36,778 nucleotides of DNA from Shewanella electrodiphila (GTDB taxonomy: Bacteria; Pseudomonadota; Gammaproteobacteria; Enterobacterales; Shewanellaceae), in contig NZ_JAKIKU010000020.1 in NCBI RefSeq assembly GCF_023283985.1, forward strand, positions 1-36,778, written 5' to 3'. How positions within the stretch are numbered: the stretch's first letter is position 1; every line of letters starts with the position of its first letter. The notes beneath the pieces are model-generated. The model was given only the letters and a program-made list of their open reading frames with translations. It was not told where the DNA came from and made no database searches. This document shows, in pieces, positions 1-8,802 of the stretch. A program made the translations under genes and the position numbers.

Positions 1-480
1 TTTAGCTTTCGTCCCCCATCGAAGGTTAAGCAGTTAGATAATAACAGTCACTTCTCTTGTCAATTTTACAGTGAGAATTTGAGCAAATGAGTGAGTGGTT
101 TGTCTTAAAATTTCAATAGCGGTTCAGGCAAGAAAAGTGGCTTTAGCTTTCGTCCCCCATCGAAGGTTAAGCAGTTAGATAATAACAGTCACTTCTCTTG
201 TCAATTTTACAGTGAGAATTTGAGCAAATGAGTGAGTGGTTTGTCTTAAAATGTCATTAGCGGTTAAGGCAAGAAAAGTGGCTTTAATATTCGTCCCCCA
301 GCGAATATTAGGCAGTTATGATTAGCTGATAACAGTCACTCTTCTTGTCAATTTTATAATGTTTTATTGAACAACTAAGTTAAGCGAGTTACTCAATAAT
401 CATTAGCAGTTTCGGCAAGATAAGTTGTTTAGCTTTCGATCCCCAGCGAGAGTTAAAACTAGCAACATATCTTGTCAATT
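1..480. repeat. Tandem array of 141-145 bp units with C-loop hairpins
   Basis: Units begin at 1, 142, 283 and 428 with TTTAGCTTTCG or a variant; the first two are nearly identical, the third is diverged and the fourth is partial. Each unit carries a compound hairpin. The outer arms are GGCAAGAAAAGTG and CACTTCTCTTGTC (127-202, 268-349, 414-476; the first copy ends at 61 with its left arm outside the window). The inner hairpin has a loop of TCCCCCAT, TCCCCCAG or ATCCCCAG. Inner stems differ between units but still pair: CTTTCG/CGAAGG, AATATTCG/CGAATATT, CTTTCG/CGAGAG. This covariation argues for selected structure. No open reading frame explains the region. Whether it is an RNA or a DNA element is unknown. 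Confidence 0.8.
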
Positions 481-534
481 TATTATGCTGGATCTAGTGG
501 TAATTAAGGTTAGGTTCACAGCGTAAAGTGCTAC

Positions 535-611
535 GACAAACTTGCTTGACTTCTCATCAGCGAAAGCGATTGGGAAGGGATAATAAAAATATAATGACAG
601 GCAAGTTTGTC
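535..611. repeat. Long inverted repeat / compound hairpin
   Basis: GACAAACTTGC at 535-545 is the exact reverse complement of GCAAGTTTGTC at 601-611, and the pairing extends imperfectly to 16 bp. Inside lies a second stem, CTTCTCATC with GATTGGGAAG (one bulge), closing the loop AGCGAAAGC. The architecture (outer arms plus an inner hairpin) resembles the array at 1-480, but the sequence is different. The rest of 480-892 has no gene I can support. Confidence 0.6.
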
Positions 612-629
612 AGTTCATTCTTAATAATT

Positions 630-655
630 GCTGTTGTGCCCCCATAAACAACAGC
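630..655. repeat. Hairpin with C-rich loop
   Basis: GCTGTTGT and ACAACAGC form an 8-bp stem around the loop GCCCCCATAA. The loop shares the CCCCCA core with the hairpins of the left-edge array although the stem is unrelated. Confidence 0.55.
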
Positions 656-731
656 GGCTATTTTGAAGTACGTTACAGGGAATAAAAATAATAATATGTA
701 ACGATAAAATGTCGTAAGACAATGCAACAAC

Positions 732-766
732 AAAAGCCCTAATGAAATGGATTCATTAGGGCTTTT
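732..766. terminator. Bidirectional intrinsic terminator
   Basis: AAAGCCCTAATGAA pairs with TTCATTAGGGCTTT around a 4-nt loop, with A-rich and T-rich flanks on both sides. It could end a plus-strand transcript coming from the hairpin array and also the minus-strand gene that stops at 893. Confidence 0.8.
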
Positions 767-892
767 ACCTTTCTATTCAATGGTACTTTTAATGACAGCT
801 CGAATAACATCTGCATCTCGCCATTTTTAAGTAAAAAACATACTGTCACAGGTACTGGTGATCATATTGTTCAGAATTAGCGAAATAAGAGC

Positions 893-1492
893 TTATTGAC
901 TCACTGCCAGATAACGCTCTGTAGACCAATCAAAATAGTACTCTTTACCATCCCATTGATAAAAAGTCTGACCATCGCGCTGAATCACTCGCGCATTTTC
1001 TGGTAGCTGAGTCAGTCCTTTGGCATATTCAATACTGGTTGTAGTACGTTTAGGCGCTTCGATCGGCGTCGCTTTTTGAACGTAATTACTGCGCGGTCTA
1101 TTATTCATATATCGATCACGGTAATAACGATCATAATAATCGTATCGATATGGGGAACGCCAACCATTATAGCCCCAGCGGTTATGCCATCGATTATTCC
1201 AACCGCTACTCCAACCAATACCAACGCTCGGGCCCCAATAATTGTTGTAACCTACACCCCATCTCACTGACGATCCTGAATGGCGAGAGTACCGATCGTT
1301 TACATGCTTACCTGTCGAATAACTTGTAGCGTGCCGCGAATGTTCATCAGCAGCCACTTTAGAGAGCTGATGATGAGTATATACTTCAGCATTAATAGCA
1401 CTTGAATACACAGTTAGTAAAAGAGGCGTGAGTATTATTAAACCGTAAAGCCTACGGTGCAAAAGCTCTCGGTCATCATGTTTATCAGTCAT
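893..1492 (-). CDS. Secreted Tyr/Arg/Trp-rich protein of unknown function
   Basis: I do not recognise a precise function. I place the start at the ATG at 1490-1492 because AAGGAG lies about 9 nt upstream; an in-frame ATG further upstream (1576) would add 28 residues without signal-peptide character. The 199-residue product has a basic N-terminus, a hydrophobic stretch ending in SSAINA (likely signal peptidase I site), a central segment rich in Gly, Trp, Asn, Tyr and Arg (for example GWNNRWHNRWGYNGW, then DYYDRYYRDRY), and a C-terminus with YYFDWSTERYL. The end resembles small periplasmic or surface proteins with tyrosine-rich tails (DUF6515-like, from memory and unverified). It is divergent from ubiD, with 203 nt between the starts. 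Confidence 0.6.
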   Translation of the reverse strand: MTDKHDDRELLHRRLYGLIILTPLLLTVYSSAINAEVYTHHQLSKVAADEHSRHATSYSTGKHVNDRYSRHSGSSVRWGVGYNNYWGPSVGIGWSSGWNNRWHNRWGYNGWRSPYRYDYYDRYYRDRYMNNRPRSNYVQKATPIEAPKRTTTSIEYAKGLTQLPENARVIQRDGQTFYQWDGKEYYFDWSTERYLAVSQ

Positions 1493-1628
1493 ACTATTAC
1501 TCCTTAGTTTCTTCAGTTCATTCCCACTTACCTGACAATTGGGTTCAAACAAAAACTCACATGAAGAAACGGGCAAACTTTACTCATTTCAGTTTACCTC
1601 AAAATTCCGTCCTACTAATAATCTTGGC

Positions 1629-1657
1629 TTAACCCAATATTATAAAAATGCTATAGT
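1629..1657 (+). promoter_or_regulatory. Possible sigma70 promoter for ubiD
   Basis: TTAACC (1629-1634) and TATAGT (1652-1657) are separated by 17 nt and lie about 40 nt upstream of the ubiD start. The -35 matches 4 of 6 consensus positions. This is inference from sequence only. Confidence 0.35.
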
Positions 1658-1695
1658 GCGCCCCAAAGAGCGATTAACAATAGAGTGAATAAGCC

Positions 1696-3177
1696 ATGAG
1701 TTTTAAGGATTTACGTAGCTTTATCGATCACCTAGAAACCAACGGTGAACTGAAACGTATTAGTTATCCTGTTGATCCCAATCTAGAAATGACAGAAATT
1801 GCCGATCGTGTATTACGATCTGGTGGTCCAGCCCTGCTTTTTGAAAACCCAACAGATAACAGCATGCCAGTGCTAGTTAACCTGTTTGGTACACCTAAAC
1901 GTGTGGCCATGGCATTGGGTAAAGAAGATCCATTAGCGCTGCGTGAAGTCGGTGAATTGCTGGCGTTTTTAAAAGAGCCAGAACCACCTAGTGGCTTTAA
2001 AGACGCGATTGCTAAAATCCCTAAATTCAAGCAAGCCTTGAACATGCCGCCTAAAACCGTGCGTAATCCTCCCTGCCAAGAAGTGGTTATTACCGGTGAC
2101 GATGTGGATTTAACCAAACTACCAGTTCAACACTGCTGGCCAGGGGATGTCGCTCCATTAGTAACATGGGGCCTGACCATCACTAAAGGGCCACGTCAGA
2201 AACGCCAAAACTTAGGTATTTATCGCCAGCAATTACTCGGTAAAAATAAGCTTATTATGCGCTGGCTTGACCATCGTGGTGGCGCGTTAGACTTTAAAGA
2301 TTTTAAAGAAAAACACCCAGGTGAGCGCTACCCTGTTGTTGTAGCTCTAGGCGCAGATCCTGTGACCATTCTAGGCGCCGTTACTCCTGTACCAGATTCA
2401 ATGAGTGAGTATGCTTTTGCCGGCCTATTACGTGGTGAACGCACTGAAGTCTGTAAAGCATTAAGTTGCGACTTAGAAGTCCCCGCTACCAGCGAAATCA
2501 TTTTAGAAGGTTATATTGACCCAGAAGAAATGGCTGAAGAAGGTCCTTACGGCGATCACACAGGCTACTATAACGAAACAGACAAGTTCCCTGTCTTTAC
2601 TGTCACCCATATGACCCAACGTAAAGATGCTATTTATCACAGCACCTACACAGGTCGTCCACCTGATGAACCTGCAATGCTCGGGGTTGCACTGAACGAA
2701 GTATTCGTGCCAATTTTGCGTAAGCAATACCCTGAAATAATCGACTTCTACTTGCCGCCAGAGGGCTGCTCGTACCGTATGGCTGTGATTTCGATTCGTA
2801 AACAATATGCAGGTCATGCCAAACGCGTGATGATGGGAGCATGGTCGTTCTTACGTCAGTTTATGTACACTAAGTTCATCATCATTGTAGATGAAGATGT
2901 CAATTGCCGCGATTGGCAAGATGTCATATGGGCTATTACTACCCGAATGGATCCAACCCGTGACACTGTGATGGTTGATAATACCCCAATCGATTACTTA
3001 GATTTCGCTTCACCAGTGGCTGGATTAGGCTCAAAAATGGGCTTAGATGCCACTAACAAATGGCCTGGCGAAACTGACAGAGAATGGGGTACGCCGATAG
3101 TGATGGACACCAAAGTGAAAGAAAAGATTGATCATATTTGGGAAGAATTAGGTATTGATGACACTCCAACGCTATAA
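1696..3177 (+). CDS. ubiD: UbiD, 4-hydroxy-3-polyprenylbenzoate decarboxylase
   Basis: This enzyme decarboxylates 3-octaprenyl-4-hydroxybenzoate in ubiquinone biosynthesis, using the prenylated FMN made by UbiX. The 493 residues match the usual family length (E. coli about 497). Visible family landmarks are NLGIYRQQ near residue 173 (prFMN-binding Arg), the segment LDHRGGALDF, and EGPYGDHTGYY at 282-292, which holds conserved acidic and aromatic active-site residues. The ATG has a weak GAGTG ribosome site. fre follows 87 nt downstream in the same direction, as expected for a linked pair. The protein looks intact. Confidence 0.96.
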   Translation: MSFKDLRSFIDHLETNGELKRISYPVDPNLEMTEIADRVLRSGGPALLFENPTDNSMPVLVNLFGTPKRVAMALGKEDPLALREVGELLAFLKEPEPPSGFKDAIAKIPKFKQALNMPPKTVRNPPCQEVVITGDDVDLTKLPVQHCWPGDVAPLVTWGLTITKGPRQKRQNLGIYRQQLLGKNKLIMRWLDHRGGALDFKDFKEKHPGERYPVVVALGADPVTILGAVTPVPDSMSEYAFAGLLRGERTEVCKALSCDLEVPATSEIILEGYIDPEEMAEEGPYGDHTGYYNETDKFPVFTVTHMTQRKDAIYHSTYTGRPPDEPAMLGVALNEVFVPILRKQYPEIIDFYLPPEGCSYRMAVISIRKQYAGHAKRVMMGAWSFLRQFMYTKFIIIVDEDVNCRDWQDVIWAITTRMDPTRDTVMVDNTPIDYLDFASPVAGLGSKMGLDATNKWPGETDREWGTPIVMDTKVKEKIDHIWEELGIDDTPTL

Positions 3178-3264
3178 TGGTGATCTATATCACACTAGCT
3201 TGACCTAGAACCCACATATAAAAAGAAAATAACCCTTCTCAGAAAGGGTCACAAAGGACGTTAG

Positions 3265-3963
3265 ATGAACACCATTCGCTGTAAAGTTGAAAAAGTCACC
3301 GCGTTTAATGACGCAGTTTTTCAGGTATTTCTTAAGCCTGAAGCGGCTTTTGAGTTCCAAGCTGGGCAATACTTATCGATCGTGATGGGAGAAAAAGACA
3401 AACGTCCTTTCTCAATAGCATCTGCACCAAATGCAGAACTGCTTGAGCTGCATATCGGCGCTGCTGTTTCTGAAAGCTACCCAATGCAAGTGGTAGAGCG
3501 TCTAAAAAATGATGAATACATAGACATTGAAGCCCCAGCAGGTAATGCTTTTTTACGCGTTGAAAGCCAACGTCCACGTATTATGGTAGCTGGTGGTACA
3601 GGTTTCTCTTACATCAAAAGCATCATTGAAAATCAAATAGCGTTAGGTCAAACAGTAGCAACTCAATTCTATTGGGGCTGCCGCACTGAAGATGCAATGT
3701 ACTATCAAGCGATTGCCCGTCAATGGCATGCTGATCACAACTGGTTAGAGTTTGTGCCTGTTGTCGAAGAAGCACCTGCTAACTGGAATGGCAAACAAGC
3801 CAATTTGCTTGAGCAAATTAAGCAAGACTATGTCAGCTTAGTGGGTTACGACATCTACATTGCTGGCCGTTTTGATATGGTTGGTGCAGCACGTGAAGTC
3901 TTTCGTGAAATGGGCGTTGATGAAGCTCACCTTTATGGTGATGCCTTCGCATTTATCAAATAA
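3265..3963 (+). CDS. fre: Fre, NAD(P)H-flavin reductase
   Basis: This is a soluble oxidoreductase that reduces free FMN, FAD or riboflavin with NAD(P)H. The 232-residue length equals the E. coli Fre class. The flavin-binding motif RPFSIASAP lies at 47-55, and the NAD-binding segment MVAGGTGFSYIKS starts near residue 106. The C-terminus (YGDAFAF) fits the ferredoxin-NADP reductase fold. It sits downstream of ubiD with its own AAAGGA ribosome site. A small hairpin, ACCCTTCT with AGAAAGGGT (3232-3249), lies just before that site and might affect translation or mark processing. A strong terminator follows. Confidence 0.95.
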   Translation: MNTIRCKVEKVTAFNDAVFQVFLKPEAAFEFQAGQYLSIVMGEKDKRPFSIASAPNAELLELHIGAAVSESYPMQVVERLKNDEYIDIEAPAGNAFLRVESQRPRIMVAGGTGFSYIKSIIENQIALGQTVATQFYWGCRTEDAMYYQAIARQWHADHNWLEFVPVVEEAPANWNGKQANLLEQIKQDYVSLVGYDIYIAGRFDMVGAAREVFREMGVDEAHLYGDAFAFIK

Positions 3964-3983
3964 GCCTAATTGATTTACCCATT

Positions 3984-4012
3984 AAAAAGCCGACTATTTT
4001 AGTCGGCTTTTT
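3984..4012. terminator. Intrinsic terminator after fre
   Basis: AAAAAGCCGACTA pairs with TAGTCGGCTTTTT around TTT and is followed by T-rich sequence. It lies between the convergent fre and the minus-strand regulator, and it has A/T tracts on both sides, so it can work in both directions. Confidence 0.9.
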
Positions 4013-4071
4013 GTTTATCCCCATTATTTCTTCGCACTAAAACTCAATTATTCAGTACGCTAAACTAATGG

Positions 4072-5358
4072 CTAGAATTGTACTTTCTCATATTTAGACC
4101 AAGCTACAAGTCCATCCATAAAAGGGAATATCCATACAGCGGTATTCTCAGTGGAATGCACTCTAAAGAAAATCAATTCGGTTTCTTGAATATCCATTCG
4201 ACGGATTTCACGGTAAAAGCGCATTGCCGACGGGGTAACGAAGTCTGGCTTAATAAACTCTTTTTGAGCTATTTTGCTATAGAAAACGTCAACCTCATAA
4301 TCGCCAATGGTTTGTTCATATTGATTAAACGTACCACGGGTTTTCCATTTAATTGGCGTCGTACTGCAATCTTCGTCAGTGATGCAGGTCGTAGTATAGA
4401 TTTGGCCACTCTTTTCACCGTCATAGACAAGTGAGAGACTAAAATCACCACGGATAAGCTTCTCACCTGCTGCGGGAAAATACACGTCAGCATGGTAATG
4501 ATGCTCGATAATATTGCCAACGCTATCTTTTGGGATCAGCACTCGATTAAATCGAATACGTTCTTCCATTTTTTTAGTTAACGGTACAAATTCACGCATA
4601 TTCAAGCCAGCAGGCTCTGGAGATAGCGCATTGATATTGATAATCCCGACGCCATTACAATCATCTAATGCATAACCAGGACAAGCAGCAAATGAGTAAT
4701 TGTTTCCATTGGTCAATGCGAAAGCGCTAAAGCCCTTAAGTCCAAGCACAACATTACTTTCAGGCGCAATATGTTTTTGCCATTTCGACTCATGCAACTG
4801 ATCTGTATCATCTTTATATAATAAGGTTGCGCTTTCTTTTACACCACCAATATTGAGTTCGACTTGCTTGTCGCTGCTCCAAAATGCGGTATTTTTTAAG
4901 ACTTTATGGTACTCACATTGATACCAAGCAAGAATGATTAATCCAATAACAAATAACGCTCCAGCAATTTTGACCATCACGCTGACATCTAAAAAAGCAG
5001 CTCTAATCGTACCGGAGTCAGTTAAAGAAACCATTTTCACATGACTGCGTTCATCAATATGAAGCTGGTAGCCACGTCTTGCGACAGCTTTTAAATGAAT
5101 TTCAGAAAAAGGCTCTAATTTACGGCGTAATGTACTAATACATTGAGTTAATGAGGTAGGCGCAACCACCCTATCAGGCCATCCTTCCGCCAATAGGTGC
5201 TCTTTTGTCCAGATTTCTTCGCTATTATCTAATAGTTTAATTAATACTGCATTTTCAGAAAAAGTCAGACTGGTTTTCTCATCATTAAGATGATTAATCA
5301 GCTGCTTGGCTGAAGTATCGAGTGTTAAATATGAAGTAATTTTTAGCACTGCCTGCAC
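4072..5358 (-). CDS. Membrane-anchored winged-helix regulator (CadC/ToxR-like)
   Basis: The 428-residue protein has an N-terminal OmpR-type winged-helix DNA-binding domain (residues about 10-105, with SLTQCISTLRRKL as recognition region and ARRGYQL in the wing). One transmembrane helix follows at about 128-148 (IAGALFVIGLIILAWY), then a periplasmic domain of about 280 residues with several cysteines (for example TTCITDEDCSTT). This is the architecture of ToxR/CadC one-component regulators that sense periplasmic conditions. The start is a GTG at 5358; a second GTG at 5349 has the better ribosome site (AGGTG). It lies 211 nt downstream of the sir copper genes on the same strand, so a role in sir control is possible but unproven. 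The ligand is unknown. Confidence 0.8.
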   Translation of the reverse strand: MQAVLKITSYLTLDTSAKQLINHLNDEKTSLTFSENAVLIKLLDNSEEIWTKEHLLAEGWPDRVVAPTSLTQCISTLRRKLEPFSEIHLKAVARRGYQLHIDERSHVKMVSLTDSGTIRAAFLDVSVMVKIAGALFVIGLIILAWYQCEYHKVLKNTAFWSSDKQVELNIGGVKESATLLYKDDTDQLHESKWQKHIAPESNVVLGLKGFSAFALTNGNNYSFAACPGYALDDCNGVGIININALSPEPAGLNMREFVPLTKKMEERIRFNRVLIPKDSVGNIIEHHYHADVYFPAAGEKLIRGDFSLSLVYDGEKSGQIYTTTCITDEDCSTTPIKWKTRGTFNQYEQTIGDYEVDVFYSKIAQKEFIKPDFVTPSAMRFYREIRRMDIQETELIFFRVHSTENTAVWIFPFMDGLVAWSKYEKVQF

Positions 5359-5373
5359 CTAAAGTTTTACTAT

Positions 5374-5438
5374 TGAGTCAATTAAAATCACATGAATCAT
5401 AATTCATATCTTATCAAAAATATGTGATTGCCGACTCA
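5374..5438. promoter_or_regulatory. Interrupted palindrome upstream of the winged-helix regulator
   Basis: TGAGTC plus AATCACAT (5374-5393) mirror ATGTGATT plus GACTCA (5421-5438). Inside lies a smaller dyad, TGAATCATAATTCA (5393-5406). It sits 16-80 nt upstream of the regulator start and is AT-rich, as expected for a promoter with an operator. It may bind the regulator itself or a CRP-type protein (half-site TGTGA). The rest of 5440-5569 is AT-rich with no recognisable feature. Confidence 0.45.
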
Positions 5439-5569
5439 GTCTTAAAATATTTTAAAATCAGATAATACAAACACTTATATAGATATAGCTCTAAATATAT
5501 TTTTGTTAATTACTGCTATTAACATTGTGAATGAATAACCATTTCATTCTCTAAAATTAAGCATTGCAG

Positions 5570-6394
5570 TTAAAATATTTTCCGATGAAATAAACTTTGT
5601 GAAATCAACATCATTACCCCAACCCATATTGTTAATGCGATATACAAGTTAGACAGAGGAAATTGAACTAACGACGATAAACTACTGCTAGTATCCTGTT
5701 GAGGGGCAGCAACTAACATCAGAGCGCGGAAAATGTCACTTGGATTAAGCAATATCATTACCTGTAAAAGTTGACTAGAAAGCTCCACAGCTTCCGCTAC
5801 CATAAGTGTGAGTAAAATAAGGTCGTAAACCAATACAACCGCTACCCAAATAAACAATAAAATAGCAATGGCTTTAGCTTTTTCAGCCACCTGCAAACTC
5901 ACCACATAACCCACTAATACAAAGCACATACTCAGTAAAATACTGCTAAACACTAAATGACAGAACAACGGCAACAATAATGACAATTCAGTGCCAGTAA
6001 ACACATGAATAAGTGCAGCTGTTAATCCAAAAGAAAATACAATAGTGCAAGCTAGCACAGTGATATGGCCAACAAACTTACCTAATAATATCTGACTGCG
6101 GCTTAAAGGGTATGACAATAGCAACAGCAAGGTACCAGACTCTTCTTCACCAATAAAACTGTCATAACTCAACAAAATAGCCGTTAATGGTAAAATAAAT
6201 ACTCCAATGGAACTTAGACTGGCCATTAACATTGGCAGCTCTGGAACAGCTAACTCACCCGTGACAACTGAACCTGAAAATGAAATTATTAAGGATAAAC
6301 TAGTTAATATCAGACCGATAAACACCACCCAACGATTACGAAAGTTGTCTTTAATTTCTTTACTGGCGATGGTTAAAATAGGTGTAAACATCAT
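5570..6394 (-). CDS. NosY-like ABC transporter permease (sir locus)
   Basis: The 274-residue, very hydrophobic protein has about six predicted transmembrane helices (first at about 25-45) and resembles NosY, the permease of the NosDFY system that matures the copper sites of nitrous oxide reductase. The conserved LLLSYPLSRSQILLGKF segment near residue 95, after the second helix, is typical of ABC-2/NosY permeases. It follows the ATPase gene by 6 nt with GAGGAATT as ribosome site and starts ATGATG; the first ATG is chosen. In this locus it would serve SirA rather than NosZ, since no nosZ is present in the window. S. oneidensis has the same gene set in its sulfite reductase locus (sirM in my recollection of that nomenclature). 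Confidence 0.88.
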   Translation of the reverse strand: MMFTPILTIASKEIKDNFRNRWVVFIGLILTSLSLIISFSGSVVTGELAVPELPMLMASLSSIGVFILPLTAILLSYDSFIGEEESGTLLLLLSYPLSRSQILLGKFVGHITVLACTIVFSFGLTAALIHVFTGTELSLLLPLFCHLVFSSILLSMCFVLVGYVVSLQVAEKAKAIAILLFIWVAVVLVYDLILLTLMVAEAVELSSQLLQVMILLNPSDIFRALMLVAAPQQDTSSSLSSLVQFPLSNLYIALTIWVGVMMLISQSLFHRKIF

Positions 6395-6400
6395 AATTCC

Positions 6401-7303
6401 TCAAGCAACGTTTTGATGACGGTTATTCATGCAGTGATGATAAATATCACTTAAACCAGGTTCTTCAATAGAGAAGTTATAAACGCCACAATGCTGCGTG
6501 AGATACTGCATGACTCTTGGCTTATCTACCTGATGAATCAATAATTGATTATTCACAGCCAATGTATTTAAAAACTCATCCTCTGCTATCGCTTGATTAA
6601 TTTCCTCTCCTTTAAACAACACTTTTAAGTCTGTTAATTGGCGCAACGTCTCTACACAGCCAGAGGCTAATTCCATGCCGTTAGCCATAATAAAAGCACG
6701 ATCAATATTATCTTCAACAACTGCCAACTCATGGGTACACACTACAATGGCGCAACCTTGGCGTTTGAGTTCATCAATCTTTTGATACATAAACAGTGAG
6801 GCCTGTGGATCAAGTCCAACTGTAGGTTCATCAAGTAATAAAATATCAGGAGATGACAATATTGCTTGGGCAAAACCTAGACGCTGCTTCATGCCTTTTG
6901 AATAGCTTTTAACCGGATTATCTTGCGCATGCTCAAGGCCAAACTCTTCGAGTACTTGTAGAACTTTTGATTTATCAATCCGCTTTAACGCGGCAAAATA
7001 ATTCAACACCTCTTTGCCGGTGAGCTTTTCATATAAACTGATATTTTCAGGTAGGTAACCTAGATTGATCTGACGGCGATCTTTCTCATGAGTCACCGTT
7101 TTACCCATCATGGTAATTTGGCCCGATGTGGGTTTTACTATGCCTAACAGCATTTTTATCAGGCTAGATTTACCTGCACCATTATGCCCCAGCAATGCTA
7201 ACGTTTCCCCCGCATGTACCTGTAAACTGATATTGCCTACGGCAGTAAATTCACCGTACTGTTTAATGAGGTTCTGAACCTGAATAACTGAATTTATTGG
7301 CAT
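6401..7303 (-). CDS. NosF-like ABC transporter ATPase (sir locus)
   Basis: This is a cytoplasmic ATPase expected to pair with the downstream NosY-like permease. The 300 residues contain a Walker A motif GHNGAGKSS at 39-47, the ABC signature YSKGMKQRLG near 132-141, Walker B ILLLDEPTVGLDP near 154-166, and a switch histidine in CTHEL. It starts 6 nt after the NosD-like gene with AGTAGG as ribosome site. Family knowledge: NosF energises transport of a sulfur or copper-related species for copper-centre assembly. Here the likely client is the haem-copper site of SirA. The cargo remains unknown. Confidence 0.9.
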   Translation of the reverse strand: MPINSVIQVQNLIKQYGEFTAVGNISLQVHAGETLALLGHNGAGKSSLIKMLLGIVKPTSGQITMMGKTVTHEKDRRQINLGYLPENISLYEKLTGKEVLNYFAALKRIDKSKVLQVLEEFGLEHAQDNPVKSYSKGMKQRLGFAQAILSSPDILLLDEPTVGLDPQASLFMYQKIDELKRQGCAIVVCTHELAVVEDNIDRAFIMANGMELASGCVETLRQLTDLKVLFKGEEINQAIAEDEFLNTLAVNNQLLIHQVDKPRVMQYLTQHCGVYNFSIEEPGLSDIYHHCMNNRHQNVA

Positions 7304-7309
7304 AAAAAC

Positions 7310-8710
7310 CTACTTATATAACGAATGCTCAGAAGGCTGAGTTGTTGAAACTATGTTTGAATTTACATATGGATAATCTGCTAGTTCAGCGGCATAACCA
7401 ATATTGGAATTTGCAGCCGGACTCATCATTGGAAAGCTATCCATCACACCTGCTTCCGGCATAATTTGAAATTGCTGCTGAGTCCAGCGCAGCAAAGAAG
7501 CCACAGGACTTTTCAATAAAAAATGCGCTTCAGGATAAAGCCAATACAAACGATCTAAATGATCGCTTGGCTGATAAGCTTGCTCGCTAAACCCATCACC
7601 TGTTCGATCCCAACCGATAAAACCGCTCCAATAATTACCTTGTTCTTTATGACTCCATTCAACAATCGTATCGCCGACATACTTCACATGAGCTTGATTA
7701 TTAATAAACTGGTTGCTATATATTTGATTGCCTTCGCCGCCCATCGCCATATAAATACCAATTTCGCTATTAGCAAATTCATTGTTATAAACACGGTTAT
7801 CACGGGCGCCATAAATGAACATGCTTTTACCTTCATCGCCCGTTGGCATTTTAGGGTTTGCATTAACGATATTATTCACATGATTGGCATGAACGTTTGA
7901 GTCATTGGTCATGTTTAGCAACACACCAAATATCGCAGCACCATTAACTTGATTATGATGTAGATTAATCCGCTTAGAGTTCATTAATGCGTAACCACCA
8001 TCGACTTTTGTGGCTGCATTATTAAAGGCTTCGTCATCTTCGGTATACATGTAATGAATACCGTATTGCTGCTTAGAAAATTGATTATTGGTGACTAAAC
8101 TGTGTTTACCTGATTCTAGATACACGCCATCTCTTACATCTTTAATCACATTGCCATTGATAACAGCATGATCCACACGTTTTAGATAAATACCATCGCC
8201 TCTATCCAATACAAAGCGTTCAGCATCGCCGCTAATCAGGTTGTGAGAAATTTCAATATGATGGCTATTATCGGCGCGAATGCCAAAGCCATCGCCAGTG
8301 AGTACATTGTCAGCGATCACAATGTTTGTCATGCCATCATTAATCAATATGCCTGCATTCAGTTCATATTGATCGTCTCCCCAGTTGAGAATATTTAATT
8401 GCTTAATATTGACGTCATTGCTGGCGATCGTAATGGCACTACCTTGACCTTGAGCATCAATAATTGACCTGGGATGACCGATTAATGTGAGGGGCTTATT
8501 AATAATCGCATTACCAAGATAGGTTTGATTACTCAAAGCAATGCGGTCATGAGCACTTGCTTCGTCAATAATCTCTTGCAATAAAACAGATTTGACTAGT
8601 GGATTAACATCTATTTCCATTGAATCAGCAAGCGTAATAGGTGCAGTAAATACACCAATAATCCACCACCAAATCAATACAAATTTACCCATGGACTTTC
8701 TCACTTTCAT
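7310..8710 (-). CDS. NosD-like periplasmic beta-helix protein (sir locus)
   Basis: The 466-residue protein has an N-terminal signal peptide (VLIWWWIIGVFTAPITLADS) and a run of parallel beta-helix repeats from about 80 to 360, visible as recurring N-x-I/V-x-x-N motifs such as NINQL, ISHNLISG, INGNVIKD, VTNNQF. NosD is the periplasmic part of the NosDFY complex and is thought to hand copper from NosL to the client enzyme. The start at 8710 has a weak GGTTAG site; an in-frame ATG at 8692 is an alternative. It is tightly followed by the ATPase and permease genes. I assign it to SirA copper-site assembly by context. Confidence 0.9.
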   Translation of the reverse strand: MKVRKSMGKFVLIWWWIIGVFTAPITLADSMEIDVNPLVKSVLLQEIIDEASAHDRIALSNQTYLGNAIINKPLTLIGHPRSIIDAQGQGSAITIASNDVNIKQLNILNWGDDQYELNAGILINDGMTNIVIADNVLTGDGFGIRADNSHHIEISHNLISGDAERFVLDRGDGIYLKRVDHAVINGNVIKDVRDGVYLESGKHSLVTNNQFSKQQYGIHYMYTEDDEAFNNAATKVDGGYALMNSKRINLHHNQVNGAAIFGVLLNMTNDSNVHANHVNNIVNANPKMPTGDEGKSMFIYGARDNRVYNNEFANSEIGIYMAMGGEGNQIYSNQFINNQAHVKYVGDTIVEWSHKEQGNYWSGFIGWDRTGDGFSEQAYQPSDHLDRLYWLYPEAHFLLKSPVASLLRWTQQQFQIMPEAGVMDSFPMMSPAANSNIGYAAELADYPYVNSNIVSTTQPSEHSLYK

Positions 8711-8802
8711 CTAACCAATTATCTGAATTTGCTTAGCTAATGACTTTTAGTAAATTAAGAACATTAATACTTTACCAAGCTAACACCTTTGTTTTTATAG
8801 GC

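Noticed and set aside
1..480. Possible CRISPR array or integron cassette array
   Set aside because: Units are 141-145 bp and similar along most of their length, with no short repeat plus unique spacer pattern. The ends lack the GTTRRRY/RYYYAAC core of attC sites, and no cas or integrase gene is in view.
1076..1270. 64-codon plus-strand frame opposite the Tyr-rich protein
   Set aside because: It is a by-product of the low-complexity coding sequence on the minus strand, with no ribosome site.
4078..4434. 118-codon plus-strand frame opposite the winged-helix regulator
   Set aside because: It overlaps a gene with clear domain structure and shows no domain of its own.
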